NCBI GenBank assembly: GCA_035515235.1
Contig: DATJBS010000055.1
Span: 1-64,000 of the forward strand
Direction: 5' to 3'
Origin: JAMLHH01 sp035515235
GTDB taxonomy: Bacteria; Bacteroidota; Bacteroidia; Chitinophagales; JADIYW01
Length of the DNA: 64,000 bases
Both the position numbers and the translations under genes were made by a program. Of the stretch, positions 51,966 through 61,281 are shown piece after piece. Each line of letters starts with the position of its first letter. Position 1 is the first letter of the stretch. The notes below the pieces were generated by a model. It ran no database searches. It saw nothing but the letters and a program-made list of their open reading frames with translations, and had not been told where the DNA came from.

Positions 51966-52433
51966 TTAAACTTTAAAGTGAGAGAAAGCTTTATTTGCTT
52001 CCGCCATTTTGTGAGTATCTTCTTTTCTTTTCACAGACGCACCTTCTCCTTTTGATGCAGCCATGAATTCAGCAGCTAATTTTTCACCCATAGACTTACC
52101 ATTTCTCTTACGAGCGAATGTTATGATCCATTTCATAGTTAAAAATTGCTTTCTTTCTTCTCTTATTGGAGTTGGAATTTGGAAAGTTGCCCCTCCTATT
52201 CTTCTGGACCTCACTTCTACACCTGGCTGTACGTTTTGCATAGCTAGCTTCCAAATCTCATGGCCACTTTCGCCAGTTGATTTTTCGATTCTATCCATTG
52301 CTTCGTAGAAAACAGCAAATGCAGTACTCTTCTTGCCGTCATACATCAAACTATTGATGAATCGGGTTACAATAGGATCTCCAAATCTTGGATCTGGAGC
52401 AAGTGGGCGTTTTTTGGCTTTAGTTTTTCTCAT
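51966..52433 (-). CDS. rpsG: 30S ribosomal protein S7
   Basis: 155 residues: MRKTKAKKRPLAPDPRFGDP, INSLMYDGKKSTAF, GVEVRSRRIGGATFQIPTPI and KRKEDTHKMAEANKAFSHF. S7 starts assembly of the 30S head and lines the E site. The E. coli protein represses the str operon. Confidence 0.98.
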   Translation of the reverse strand: MRKTKAKKRPLAPDPRFGDPIVTRFINSLMYDGKKSTAFAVFYEAMDRIEKSTGESGHEIWKLAMQNVQPGVEVRSRRIGGATFQIPTPIREERKQFLTMKWIITFARKRNGKSMGEKLAAEFMAASKGEGASVKRKEDTHKMAEANKAFSHFKV

Positions 52434-52458
52434 CTCTTTACAAAGACTATATTGTCAA

Positions 52459-52830
52459 TTATTTTTTCTTCTTAGTTCCGTATTTAGATCTACTCTTCTT
52501 ACGATTGTTTACACCTGCGGTGTCTAACGCTCCTCTGACAATGTGATAACGTACGCCTGGAAGGTCCTTTACTCTACCACCACGGAGAAGCACTATGGAG
52601 TGCTCTTGAAGGTTGTGACCTTCACCTGGGATATAAGCAATTACTTCATAACCATTGGTCAAACGTACCTTAGCCACCTTACGCAATGCGGAGTTAGGTT
52701 TCTTAGGTGTTGTTGTGTAAACACGAGTACATACTCCTCTTCTTTGAGGGCACGATTCAAGTGCTCTTGACTTGGAAGGAGTGTCAATGACCTCCCTGCC
52801 TTTCCTTACGAGTTGTTGTATTGTTGGCAT
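52459..52830 (-). CDS. rpsL: 30S ribosomal protein S12
   Basis: 123 residues; S12 checks codon-anticodon pairing in the A site. TTPKKPNSALRKVAKVRLT contains the lysine (about 43) usually changed in streptomycin resistance; the wild-type lysine is present. VKDLPGVRYHIVRGALDTAG and the basic tail are typical. It is the first gene of the run down to rplQ and has two tandem promoters upstream. Confidence 0.98.
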   Translation of the reverse strand: MPTIQQLVRKGREVIDTPSKSRALESCPQRRGVCTRVYTTTPKKPNSALRKVAKVRLTNGYEVIAYIPGEGHNLQEHSIVLLRGGRVKDLPGVRYHIVRGALDTAGVNNRKKSRSKYGTKKKK

Positions 52831-52859
52831 CTTACCTTTTTACAGATTTTTTGGGACTG

Positions 52860-52890
52860 CGAAGGTAAGTAAAGACTTTTAAAAAACAAA
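52860..52890 (-). promoter_or_regulatory. Proximal promoter of the ribosomal operon
   Basis: On the minus strand TTTG (52887-52890), 19 bases, then TACCTTCG (52860-52867), close to TAnnTTTG. The predicted start gives a leader of about 24 bases before rpsL, which carries AAAAAGGT as a possible ribosome-binding site. Confidence 0.55.
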
Positions 52891-52981
52891 AAGAAAAAAG
52901 AAATATTTTTCTGAGAGTGATTCGTAGCCTTACTTCCCCTTTGGAAGCAGTTGCTAGAGACATGTACCGAATTGTACGATA

Positions 52982-52994
52982 CGCTTCTGAAGCG
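52982..52994 (-). other. Small hairpin at the distal transcript's start
   Basis: CGCTTC-A-GAAGCG on the minus strand (a perfect six-base stem) begins right where the transcript from the distal promoter should start. It may protect the 5' end or be a regulator's site. Confidence 0.3.
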
Positions 52995-52997
52995 GGA

Positions 52998-53028
52998 CAA
53001 AGATATGAATAATAAACTCTTTAGCAAA
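52998..53028 (-). promoter_or_regulatory. Distal promoter of the ribosomal operon
   Basis: TTTG (53025-53028), 19 bases, and TATCTTTG (52998-53005), a perfect TAnnTTTG box, on the minus strand. It would give a leader of about 160 bases. The remaining gap to 53489 is AT-rich and I see nothing else in it. Confidence 0.6.
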
Positions 53029-53489
53029 TTTCTTTTAAGTTAAATAAAGAAGTATTTAACATAAATTCTTTGATGTGCACAACTTAATTGAACCTCAGCT
53101 TAATTCCAATAATCTAAGCAATCATGCAGTATTTATATTGAACACCTTTATATATAGTAGATGTTAGCGTTCTTAAAACTGCTCAATAGCACTATTTGAT
53201 AAAAATATAAAACCTCCTACTGTTTGTTTTATTCAAGAAAAGAGAATCAAAAAATTCTATTATTAAAATTCTAAAGCTTCACAAAATTCTATAATGAAAT
53301 CTTTTATTTAAAAATTGCAGCAAGTATTATAGCAGCTAGCATTAAATACCCATACTTACAAACTTGTGTTATTGCTTACGCGACTTTGCAAGACTTAGTA
53401 AATGAAAATGATCCAAATTTCTTATGAAAGCACATCTCTTAAATATTGCTAAGAAATTGAAATTCCGTATAAAGGAATTATATGAAATA

Positions 53490-53519
53490 TTGTGATTACA
53501 AAGTCTGTTTGTATCTTTA
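53490..53519 (+). promoter_or_regulatory. Promoter of the amidohydrolase gene, maybe leaderless
   Basis: TTG (53490-53492), 19 bases, TATCTTTA (53512-53519), then only four bases to the ATG at 53524. The start site would fall on or next to the start codon. Confidence 0.45.
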
Positions 53520-53523
53520 AAAA

Positions 53524-54708
53524 ATGTACAGAAAAATTTGCGCTGATGCTATTTATCCAGTCAGCTCAGAAAAGATAATAAACGGTGTGGTTGTGATAGA
53601 CGATCAAGGTACCATTTTAGAAATTTCTGATGCTTCTAAATTTGACCCTGCTGAGTTAGAAACCTATAAAGGAATCATCACTCCTGGAATGGTCAATACT
53701 CATTGTCATTTGGAATTATCTCATATGCACAATAAAATCCCTACAGGAACAGGTTTATTAGGCTTTATTGGAAATGTAGTTAAAAATCGTGCAGCAGAAT
53801 CTGAATATATACAAGAGTGTATTGTGAACTCTGACAAATACATGTATGATAATGGAATTGTTGCTGTAGGAGATATTTCTAACAAAACAGATACTTTTCC
53901 AGTAAAAAGAAAGAGCGCATTAAAATATTACACTTTCATAGAGAATTTTGACTTTCTACAAAAAGAAAATGCACTTCCTACATTTGACATGTATAAAAAG
54001 GTATACGATGATTTAGAAGAAAAGGAACACCTTAGAAAAAGCATGTCTCCTCATGCACCATATTCCATGTCACCTGATCTTTTTAAATTAGTTAATAGTT
54101 TAAATGATATAGCAGGAAAAACAATTTCTATTCATAATCAGGAGACACCACCAGAAAATGAATTGTTTTTGAATGGTACTGGAGAATTTTATGAATTTTT
54201 CAAAAGCTTCAACATGAGTTTGGAGGATTTTAAGTCCATAGGAAAAACATCTATCTATTATGCATTGCAATATTTAGACCCGAGACACAAAACTCTTTTC
54301 GTACACAATACATTAACTACTCAAGAAGATATTCAAGCTGCTCAATTATTATTGCCAGAAACTTATTGGGCTACTTGTCCTAATGCTAATTTATATATTG
54401 AAAATAGACTACCTAATTATAAAGCGTTTTTAGAAACAGATGCTAACGTCACCATTGGGACGGACAGCTTGACCTCTAATTGGCAATTATCTGTTTTGGA
54501 AGAAATGAAAACCATTCTCAAATACCAATCTTATCTCAACTTCGAGCAAGTTCTTCAATGGGCTACTCTAAACGGTGCTAAAGCGCTTTCATGGGAAAAT
54601 GAATTAGGTTCAATAGAAGTAGGCAAAAAACCGGGTTTGGTATTAATTGAAAATATAGATTCAAGAACTATTCTTTCATCCAACTCCACTTCTAGACGAA
54701 TCGCATAA
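53524..54708 (+). CDS. Amidohydrolase (ATZ/TRZ, deaminase-like)
   Basis: A 394-residue metal-dependent hydrolase of the aminohydrolase group (cytosine/guanine deaminase, aminodeoxyfutalosine deaminase). Metal ligands are visible in order: NTHCHLELSH (about 60), SPHAPYSMS, IHNQETPPE (histidine), FVHNTL (histidine) and IGTDSLTSN (aspartate). The first and last 50 residues form the usual beta-sandwich (TPGMVN). It shares the TAATG base with coaX. Which amine is removed is not clear; an aminofutalosine deaminase role in menaquinone synthesis is one option. Confidence 0.8.
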   Translation: MYRKICADAIYPVSSEKIINGVVVIDDQGTILEISDASKFDPAELETYKGIITPGMVNTHCHLELSHMHNKIPTGTGLLGFIGNVVKNRAAESEYIQECIVNSDKYMYDNGIVAVGDISNKTDTFPVKRKSALKYYTFIENFDFLQKENALPTFDMYKKVYDDLEEKEHLRKSMSPHAPYSMSPDLFKLVNSLNDIAGKTISIHNQETPPENELFLNGTGEFYEFFKSFNMSLEDFKSIGKTSIYYALQYLDPRHKTLFVHNTLTTQEDIQAAQLLLPETYWATCPNANLYIENRLPNYKAFLETDANVTIGTDSLTSNWQLSVLEEMKTILKYQSYLNFEQVLQWATLNGAKALSWENELGSIEVGKKPGLVLIENIDSRTILSSNSTSRRIA

Positions 54709-55433
54709 TGCATTTAATCTGTTTAGACATAGGAAACACACGATTAAAAGTGGGCATCTTTCATCCTCAAAAAGAAGCTGAGTTCATCGTTTTTCCAAAT
54801 TATGATTTAGAGACCTTCCATTCATTGACCAAAAAATATCCTACCCATCAATTTGTATGCTCTAATACAGCTTTATTAAGTACAACAATAGATAGTTTTT
54901 TAAAACAAACCTCTAATTTTTTAGAAATCAATCATCAAATCGATTTTCCTTTTGATAATTTATATGAAACACCACATACATTAGGAACAGATAGAATGGC
55001 TCTAGTAGCTGGCGCGATTTCTTTATATCCCAACAAGAACTGTCTAATTATAGATGCAGGAACAAGTATTACGCTTGACTTCATCAATCAAAATGGGGAG
55101 TATTTAGGAGGCAGCATTCATCCTGGAATAGAGATGCGGCTCAAAGCATTGTACAATTTCACAGGAAAATTGCCGTTGGTGAAGGATGATTGGAGAGAGA
55201 ATCTTATTGGAAAATCTACGAACGAGTGCATTCAAATCGGCACTGTAAAAGCCGCAGTATATGAAATTGAACAGTTTATTTCAGAGTATCGAGAAAACTT
55301 TGAAGACTTAGTAGTTTTATTATCAGGTGGAAATACAGAAATATTTTTTTATAAACTTAAAAATGAGATATTTGCACATCCTAATTTGGTCCTTTTGGGA
55401 CTTAAAACAATTGCGCTATACAATGCAAAATAA
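54708..55433 (+). CDS. coaX: Type III pantothenate kinase
   Basis: CoaX phosphorylates pantothenate, the first step of coenzyme A synthesis, and belongs to the ASKHA fold. Its signatures are CLDIGNTRLKVGIF at the start, the LGTDRMALVAGAI motif, IIDAGTSITLDFI, and GGSIHPGIEMRLKAL. 241 residues is normal. It overlaps the next gene by 11 bases, within a cluster running to lptC. Confidence 0.96.
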   Translation: MHLICLDIGNTRLKVGIFHPQKEAEFIVFPNYDLETFHSLTKKYPTHQFVCSNTALLSTTIDSFLKQTSNFLEINHQIDFPFDNLYETPHTLGTDRMALVAGAISLYPNKNCLIIDAGTSITLDFINQNGEYLGGSIHPGIEMRLKALYNFTGKLPLVKDDWRENLIGKSTNECIQIGTVKAAVYEIEQFISEYRENFEDLVVLLSGGNTEIFFYKLKNEIFAHPNLVLLGLKTIALYNAK

Positions 55434-56823
55434 AAAAAATTACCTAGTAGGTTGTTTGATCACATCCTTCTTCTTCTTTGGTACTAAAATATCTTTAGCT
55501 AATGAAAGCACCCCATATGCTCAATATGGTATAGGTCTAATTTCTGATCGAGACTTTGTTCCAAGTAGCTCCATGGGTGGACTAGGTGCAGCGTACAGAT
55601 CGCAAGATGGCTTTAACTTTAATAATCCAGCTTCACTTACTGAAAGCACTTTAACTTCTTTTGAAATAGGAACTTTTGGAACTTTTGGTAAAAGAAAAAC
55701 CAACGATGGCTCTGCTGCGATAGGAACTGCTGGTTTGCAATACTTAGCAATGACCTTCCCTGTGATGAAAAAAAGATGGGGAATGTCTGTAGGCCTTTTG
55801 CCGTTCAGTTCAAAAAATAGCTATAATACAGATAGCGTCAACTTCGGTGGCAATAAAGGCATTATTCATAATGAGAATAATGGTCAGCTTTATAATTTTT
55901 ATTGGTCAAATGGTTTTACTTATAAAGATTATAGCTTAGGAGTCAATGTTGGATATTTATTCGGCAATCTTTCTAATAATACCTTATCTCATACTTTGAG
56001 CGACGGCATCCTTGATTATTTTGGATATGGCGCTTGGTACAATAATACATTATTAGTTAAAAGTGTGACTTTCAATATGGGAGCACAATATCATAAAGTA
56101 TTCAAATACGGCGGAGAGAAAAACAAGCAATTAAAACTTACTGTAGGACTTGCTGGAGCTCCAGGATATAATTTAGGTAGCAGATCGGTTTTAGACGAAT
56201 CTGTTCTAGCAGTAGATAGTAAACTTTTAGGTGCAAAAGCAGAGTCTCAATCTTACAAAGATTACTTATCAGATCTCTACAATAGATACTCTGAGAACTT
56301 TGATACATTGAGTATCAACAGTGATATTTCTACTAAAATCCATATTCCAGGATATATCCAAGCAGGATTTACTTTAGCAGATAGTATGAGATGGATGATA
56401 GGTATAGATTATAAATATCAGCCATGGTCTAATTATACTGGATATGGTATTCAGCGAATCAATACTCTTCAGAATAGCTGGAGATTAGGGGCAGGAGGAG
56501 AATTTCTTCCATCATTAAAACCCGGTTCTAAGTTCTTTAGTAGAGTAAAATATAGAGCTGGTTTCCATTATTCTCAAACTAATTTACAGTTAGATTCTAG
56601 GTCAATCGATGAGTTTGGCATAAATGTTGGTTTTGGTATACCAATCGTCATAAGATTATATGATGAATTTAATACCAGGATGTATGTTTACGCGTTCAAC
56701 CTAAGTTTTGAAGCAGGCTCAAGAGGAACTTTGAATAATAATTTAATCAAAGAGAATTACGGCAAAATCAAATTAGGAATCAACTTAAACAGCGCTTGGT
56801 TTCAGAAAAGAAAATATTATTAA
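55423..56823 (+). CDS. Outer-membrane beta-barrel protein, FadL/PorV-like
   Basis: I start at ATG 55423 (MQNKKNYLVGCLITSFFFFG), because the upstream frame starting at 55327 lies inside coaX and hides the signal peptide (cleavage about SLANES, residue 26). The 466-residue product has many alternating short strands and an N-terminal plug-like motif, SSMGGLGAAYRSQDGFNFNN, seen in FadL and PorV-type barrels of this phylum. It may transport hydrophobic compounds or help build the envelope. The overlap with coaX and the following gene indicates one operon. Confidence 0.75.
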   Translation: MQNKKNYLVGCLITSFFFFGTKISLANESTPYAQYGIGLISDRDFVPSSSMGGLGAAYRSQDGFNFNNPASLTESTLTSFEIGTFGTFGKRKTNDGSAAIGTAGLQYLAMTFPVMKKRWGMSVGLLPFSSKNSYNTDSVNFGGNKGIIHNENNGQLYNFYWSNGFTYKDYSLGVNVGYLFGNLSNNTLSHTLSDGILDYFGYGAWYNNTLLVKSVTFNMGAQYHKVFKYGGEKNKQLKLTVGLAGAPGYNLGSRSVLDESVLAVDSKLLGAKAESQSYKDYLSDLYNRYSENFDTLSINSDISTKIHIPGYIQAGFTLADSMRWMIGIDYKYQPWSNYTGYGIQRINTLQNSWRLGAGGEFLPSLKPGSKFFSRVKYRAGFHYSQTNLQLDSRSIDEFGINVGFGIPIVIRLYDEFNTRMYVYAFNLSFEAGSRGTLNNNLIKENYGKIKLGINLNSAWFQKRKYY

Positions 56824-58196
56824 TGAACAACAACGAGGGTTTTCGTAAAATGAAAAAGACTTACTTACCAACTTTCTTTCTTGGATTATTCCTAACTACT
56901 TCAAGTCTTCAGGCACAGAATTGTAGCCAAGGGGATGCCAATGCAGCAAGAAACTATTCTTTATATAAAGAATATTTTAAACAAGAAGCTTTCGATAGAG
57001 CTCTACCTTTTTGGAGAGAATCTTTTGAGAAATCACCTGGATTTAGAAAATCTATATTCGTAGACGGTGCCGATTTGTATACTGATTTAATCAATAATAC
57101 AGAAGATGCAGCTCTTAAAGAAAAATACATCGATACTTTAATGAGTATTTATGACAAGAGAATTCAATGTTGGGGTGATGAAGGATATGTATTGACTTTA
57201 AAAGGAATTGATGTCGCTAGATTTAGACCTAACGAATATCCTTTAGCAAAATCTATCCTTGAAAAAGCTATCAATATCGAACAAGTGAATAGTAAATACT
57301 ATGGTGTTTCCACTTATTTCAATTTATTGATCAACCTTAAAGATGAGCCTAATGGCGTAAGTGCAGAGTTCATCAAAAAGGAATACAATAAACTAGTAGC
57401 CATCTGTGATGCGAATATTGAGGCCAACAATTATCCTCAAGAATTTGCTCAAACAAAAGAAGCCATGGCTTACAATCTAAAAGAGTATGTCTTGCCAAAA
57501 AGATTTGCTGAAGGTGCTGATTGGTTTACTTTGACTCCAGAAGCTAAAGTCGACTCTGTAACGTTATGGATATCTCAAGATTCTTCAGTCACTAATTTAG
57601 AAGATATTTTATTTAATATTAGTAGAGACGCAGATGTGAACGAATCCGATATTAGATATACTATCGAAATGAAATTGCATGAGAACAATCCAACTTCTAA
57701 TAGAGCGAATAATTTAGGTGCTCATTTCTATAAGAAGAAAAAATATGCAGAAGCTATTCCTTATTTCCAAGAAGCTATAGAATTAAGCACTGAGGATAAA
57801 GACAAGGCTAATCTATATTTAGCAATAGGCGATACTTATAGATTGATGAATGAATTTTCACAAGCTAGAGAAGCTGCACGTGCTGCTATTGGTTTAGATT
57901 CAGCTTCAGGAAAACCTTACTACTTGATAGGTGTACTTTACTTATCTAGCGGTAAATTATGTGGTCCTGGAACAGGTTTTGATTCTCAAAGAGTGATTTG
58001 GCCAGCATTTGATTATTTCAATAAAGCCAAAGAAATAGACCCTTCGTATGCTGAAGTAGTGGATCCATTGATGAAAGACTACAAAAAGTATTTACCTACA
58101 AGAGAGGAGATCTCTGCGAAAGGTTTAAAAGTAGGTCGTACATATAATGTTCCATGTTGGATACAAGAAACTACGACGATTATTTCTAAAGATTAA
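56823..58196 (+). CDS. Exported TPR-repeat protein
   Basis: About 457 residues, with an N-terminal signal peptide ending near LQAQN. The ATG at 56823 shares its first base with the upstream stop (TAATG); the ATG at 56850 (MKKTYLPTFF) is the alternative and fits a shorter signal peptide. Two groups of TPR helices are visible: ALPFWRESFEKSP (about 40-60) and AIPYFQEAIELSTEDKDKAN with AREAARAAIGLDSASGKPYY (about 310-390). TPR proteins serve as scaffolds; the partner is unknown. The setting next to an outer-membrane barrel and lptC suggests envelope assembly. Confidence 0.72.
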   Translation: MNNNEGFRKMKKTYLPTFFLGLFLTTSSLQAQNCSQGDANAARNYSLYKEYFKQEAFDRALPFWRESFEKSPGFRKSIFVDGADLYTDLINNTEDAALKEKYIDTLMSIYDKRIQCWGDEGYVLTLKGIDVARFRPNEYPLAKSILEKAINIEQVNSKYYGVSTYFNLLINLKDEPNGVSAEFIKKEYNKLVAICDANIEANNYPQEFAQTKEAMAYNLKEYVLPKRFAEGADWFTLTPEAKVDSVTLWISQDSSVTNLEDILFNISRDADVNESDIRYTIEMKLHENNPTSNRANNLGAHFYKKKKYAEAIPYFQEAIELSTEDKDKANLYLAIGDTYRLMNEFSQAREAARAAIGLDSASGKPYYLIGVLYLSSGKLCGPGTGFDSQRVIWPAFDYFNKAKEIDPSYAEVVDPLMKDYKKYLPTREEISAKGLKVGRTYNVPCWIQETTTIISKD

Positions 58197-58214
58197 TTCA
58201 TCAAATATTATAAT

Positions 58215-58250
58215 AAAACGGGAGACTTTGGCAACATCGTTTCCCGTTTT
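58215..58250 (+). terminator. Hairpin between the TPR gene and lptC
   Basis: AAAACGGGA (58215-58223) pairs with TCCCGTTTT (58242-58250) around an 18-base loop. The T-run is short, so it may only weaken readthrough into lptC. Confidence 0.55.
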
Positions 58251-58278
58251 GCATTTAAGACATATCTTTAGATTCGCA

Positions 58279-58830
58279 ATGATGAAAAAATGGATTCCAT
58301 ATTTCTTTATAAGTGCTTCGCTCGCATCTTGTAATAACGATCCTAACGCTATCAAGAAGTTTGCAGATCCTGAGAATATTTACATAGAAGTCTCTGAAGA
58401 TATCCGACTGCTTCATAAAGAGCAAGGATATACCTCTGCTATTATTACAGCTCCAATATTGAATCGTTACACTAAGAATGAAAACAAAAGTACTTTTCCA
58501 AAAGGTTTACAAATTGAATTATATCAAAATGATTTAATGACAGCCATCATTCAAGCTGGATACGGAGAGAGAGATGAAAGTTCAAAAATCATGAAGGCCT
58601 CGGGAGGGGTTACCATTATCAATTACAAGCAAGAAAAAATGGAGTCTGAAGATTTGATTTGGAATGAAAGTCTCAACAAAATCAATATAGAGGGCCAAGT
58701 CAAAGTCACAACTCCTACAGACATCATACAAGGTTTTGGCTTGGAATCAGACGATAAGTTCAATAATTATAAGATGTCTAAAATTACAGGTATTCTAAAG
58801 GTAGAAGGCAACAATATTCCTGGAAACTAA
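58279..58830 (+). CDS. lptC: LPS export lipoprotein LptC
   Basis: 183 residues; I use the ATG at 58279 (MMKKWIPYFF), since the open frame upstream lies within the TPR gene. It carries a lipoprotein signal (SASLASCNN) and an LptC/LptA-like beta domain with GVTIINYKQEKMESEDLIWN, the jellyroll repeat that forms the LPS bridge from inner to outer membrane. Most LptC are membrane-anchored; a lipid anchor is known in Bacteroidota forms. No lptA, lptB or lptD lies in the window. The end overlaps the next gene's end by three bases. Confidence 0.8.
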   Translation: MMKKWIPYFFISASLASCNNDPNAIKKFADPENIYIEVSEDIRLLHKEQGYTSAIITAPILNRYTKNENKSTFPKGLQIELYQNDLMTAIIQAGYGERDESSKIMKASGGVTIINYKQEKMESEDLIWNESLNKINIEGQVKVTTPTDIIQGFGLESDDKFNNYKMSKITGILKVEGNNIPGN

Positions 58831-59696
58831 GCTTTAGCGGGCTTCGTTAGGCGGCTAATGAGCATTCCAAAAGCAGCAGCAGTGAAGAACATAATAATGC
58901 TGTAAATAGCAGGAGGAATAGCCATGGTTTCATTTCCGATAACATTCATAGCGATATAAATCGCCAAAGTTCCATTATGGATTCCTACTTCCATACCTAT
59001 AGCAATCGCTTGTCTAGCATCTACTCTCAATAATCTCGGCAATAAATATCCCACAGCCATACTGATTACATTAAAAGCTAAAGCTGCCAATCCCACTTGC
59101 TGAAAATAAGTCAGCATATTATCTTTCTCTTTACCCACGACAGCAATAATTACTAATGCTAAAATTAATGCAGAAGCAATTTTTACTGGTTTTTCTAGTT
59201 TTTTAGAAACAGATGGAAAATTCTGATTGATGACCATTCCAATTAAAACCGGTACTAAAACAATTGCAAACACTTCTATTACTTTCTTGAACTGAATCGG
59301 AATATATTGACCGTCATTCATGAAATATTCTAAAGAAAGGTTTACTATTAATGGCAATGTAAATAAGGATAAAACACTATTGACAGCTGTCAAAGAGACA
59401 TTTAAAGCAACATCTCCATTTGAAAGATGACTGTATAAATTCGCGACAGCTCCACCCGGAGAGGCAGAAAGCAACATCAACCCGACAGCTAATGCGGAAG
59501 TCAATCCAAAGGATTTAGCTACAAAAAAACAAACTATAGGTAATAAAATCATTTGGCAAAACAAACCTACCAACATCGCTTTTGGATATTTCACCACTCT
59601 AGTAAAATCTTTAGTAGTCAGTGATAATCCAAGACCCAACATGATAATCCCTAATGCTATGGGCATGACTATTGTCAATAAGCTACTTTGTTCCAT
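58827..59696 (-). CDS. Bile-acid:sodium symporter (BASS) family transporter
   Basis: 289 residues with nine to ten membrane segments and the family's sodium-site pieces: LMLLSASPGGAVANLYSHLS and, near the end, GMEVGIHNGTLAIYIA. BASS proteins bring in organic anions (bile acids, pyruvate, pantoate or 2-keto acids) with sodium; which one is not clear here. It is a single gene with the 3' end touching lptC. Confidence 0.9.
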   Translation of the reverse strand: MEQSSLLTIVMPIALGIIMLGLGLSLTTKDFTRVVKYPKAMLVGLFCQMILLPIVCFFVAKSFGLTSALAVGLMLLSASPGGAVANLYSHLSNGDVALNVSLTAVNSVLSLFTLPLIVNLSLEYFMNDGQYIPIQFKKVIEVFAIVLVPVLIGMVINQNFPSVSKKLEKPVKIASALILALVIIAVVGKEKDNMLTYFQQVGLAALAFNVISMAVGYLLPRLLRVDARQAIAIGMEVGIHNGTLAIYIAMNVIGNETMAIPPAIYSIIMFFTAAAFGMLISRLTKPAKA

Positions 59697-59835
59697 TTTT
59701 TGATGTTTGGAGCCAAAGTAAGTAAATTATTCGGAAAATATGGGCTTTAGATAACATTGTATTTACAATTTACAAACCTGCACAAATTGCTTTGACATCA
59801 AGAGGAATTGAATTCTTCAATTGATCTCTTATCTT

Positions 59836-61077
59836 CTATTCACTAAGAGTGTCCGTGGTTAAATTATCCAACACTAAAAATTCTTTTGTAATGGGTGGCA
59901 AGTAATAAACTCCTCCAAAGATAATTTTGAATCGAATGCGCCAGGAAGGATTATTTTTCCATTCATAACGAATTTGTGCAAAACCACTAAATACAATCTT
60001 CATTGGACTCCAACTAATTTTTGGTTGATTAGTCAATCCTAAAGGAGGCAAAACATCATATGGTTCTCTAAAAGTACCAAACAATCTATCCCAAATCATA
60101 AAAGGACATGGGCCGAAATTTACATTCTGATCTCTTTCATAAGCAGAGTGATGCACTAAATGATATACGCCTGTATCTCCGAACACCATACTAATTCTTT
60201 TTATCCATTTCTTATTTGCAATATCATAATGAATCGATGAGTGATTGAAAGGTTCTATACTCAACTTTACTGTAAACCAAATCGCTAGTTCAAAAAGCAA
60301 TGGTTCTGTATAAATCATATTAGATAAAACTGCAAAAAATATAATTCCTGGTATTGCCAAAAGCACTTCTAAAAATGCAATATTATTACTTGGAGCTGCA
60401 ATAGGAAATAAAAACTCTGGACAGTGATGAGCTTTATGAGCTAATAGCCAAAGAATTCTAGATTTGTGTGATAAGTAATGGACGATATAGATGGGCAAAG
60501 AAGCTGCTAATAATAAGATAAATATGGCTAACCAATAATTAGAGATATTTAAAGAGTATGGAGCTAAACTAGCGTATAGCGCAGTAATGGTATCTATAGA
60601 AGAATGAATAAAATTACCTGTCCAATCAGAGTTGTATCCTAAATAATATATTATCATCGAGACAAAACTCAGTAACAATAGAGTAGAAGTACTGATTAGA
60701 AATGCAAGTAGGAAAGTTGTAAAAAACTTATTGAAATTATTTTCACCCATCTTTTTCTTTGTCAAATAATAGCTATGGATGATAATTCCTGCTCTTATCA
60801 TCATCGTAATGACAGCAAGACCTATAAATATATAGGGCAAATATTTTCTAAAGCCAAGTGTACTATTTTGATAACTACTAAAATACTTTTCAATGACTTC
60901 TTTCAGATTTGAAATAGTAATGGTATTCACACCTGGCACTACTCCTATTACCATCACTGTATAAAATGAAAAACCTATGGCAACAATCCAAATCCACGGT
61001 AGAATCCATTTGGTATTCGCCCAAAATTTATCTCCTGGTTGAATTTCAAAATTCCATATTCTTTTTAGGTATTCCAT
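59836..61077 (-). CDS. Sterol desaturase / fatty-acid hydroxylase family
   Basis: 413 residues with six to eight membrane segments and the three histidine clusters of the di-iron hydroxylases: HYLSH, HKAHH and, near the end, HLVHH with NFG, plus FNHSSIHYD. These enzymes put hydroxyl groups or double bonds into lipids (sterols, fatty acids, carotenoids, or ornithine lipid). The substrate is unknown. It lies alone on the minus strand. Confidence 0.85.
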   Translation of the reverse strand: MEYLKRIWNFEIQPGDKFWANTKWILPWIWIVAIGFSFYTVMVIGVVPGVNTITISNLKEVIEKYFSSYQNSTLGFRKYLPYIFIGLAVITMMIRAGIIIHSYYLTKKKMGENNFNKFFTTFLLAFLISTSTLLLLSFVSMIIYYLGYNSDWTGNFIHSSIDTITALYASLAPYSLNISNYWLAIFILLLAASLPIYIVHYLSHKSRILWLLAHKAHHCPEFLFPIAAPSNNIAFLEVLLAIPGIIFFAVLSNMIYTEPLLFELAIWFTVKLSIEPFNHSSIHYDIANKKWIKRISMVFGDTGVYHLVHHSAYERDQNVNFGPCPFMIWDRLFGTFREPYDVLPPLGLTNQPKISWSPMKIVFSGFAQIRYEWKNNPSWRIRFKIIFGGVYYLPPITKEFLVLDNLTTDTLSE

Positions 61078-61281
61078 TTAATTTCTTCAATTGCAGTAAA
61101 AAGATTAATACAATATCACCAAAAACAGTTAGATATACAATTTTTTTAGATGTTAAATTTTGAGAGAAGGTGAGATTTAAAGCTTTTTGAAAAACATATC
61201 ACGTTCTCTCTTTTATGGAATTTCTTTCAAAATGCATCTAATTAAGAGCGACGCTAGAAGTAATCAAATAAAGTATAATCT

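Noticed and set aside
52806..53027. 73-codon frame upstream of rpsL
   Set aside because: It covers the two promoters and leader of the ribosomal operon and overlaps the rpsL start; low-complexity translation rich in S and F.
55327..55422. Longer start for the outer-membrane barrel gene
   Set aside because: It would lie inside coaX in another frame and hide the signal peptide that begins at 55423.
58147..58278. Longer start for lptC
   Set aside because: It would lie within the TPR gene and across a hairpin, and would place 44 residues before the lipoprotein signal.
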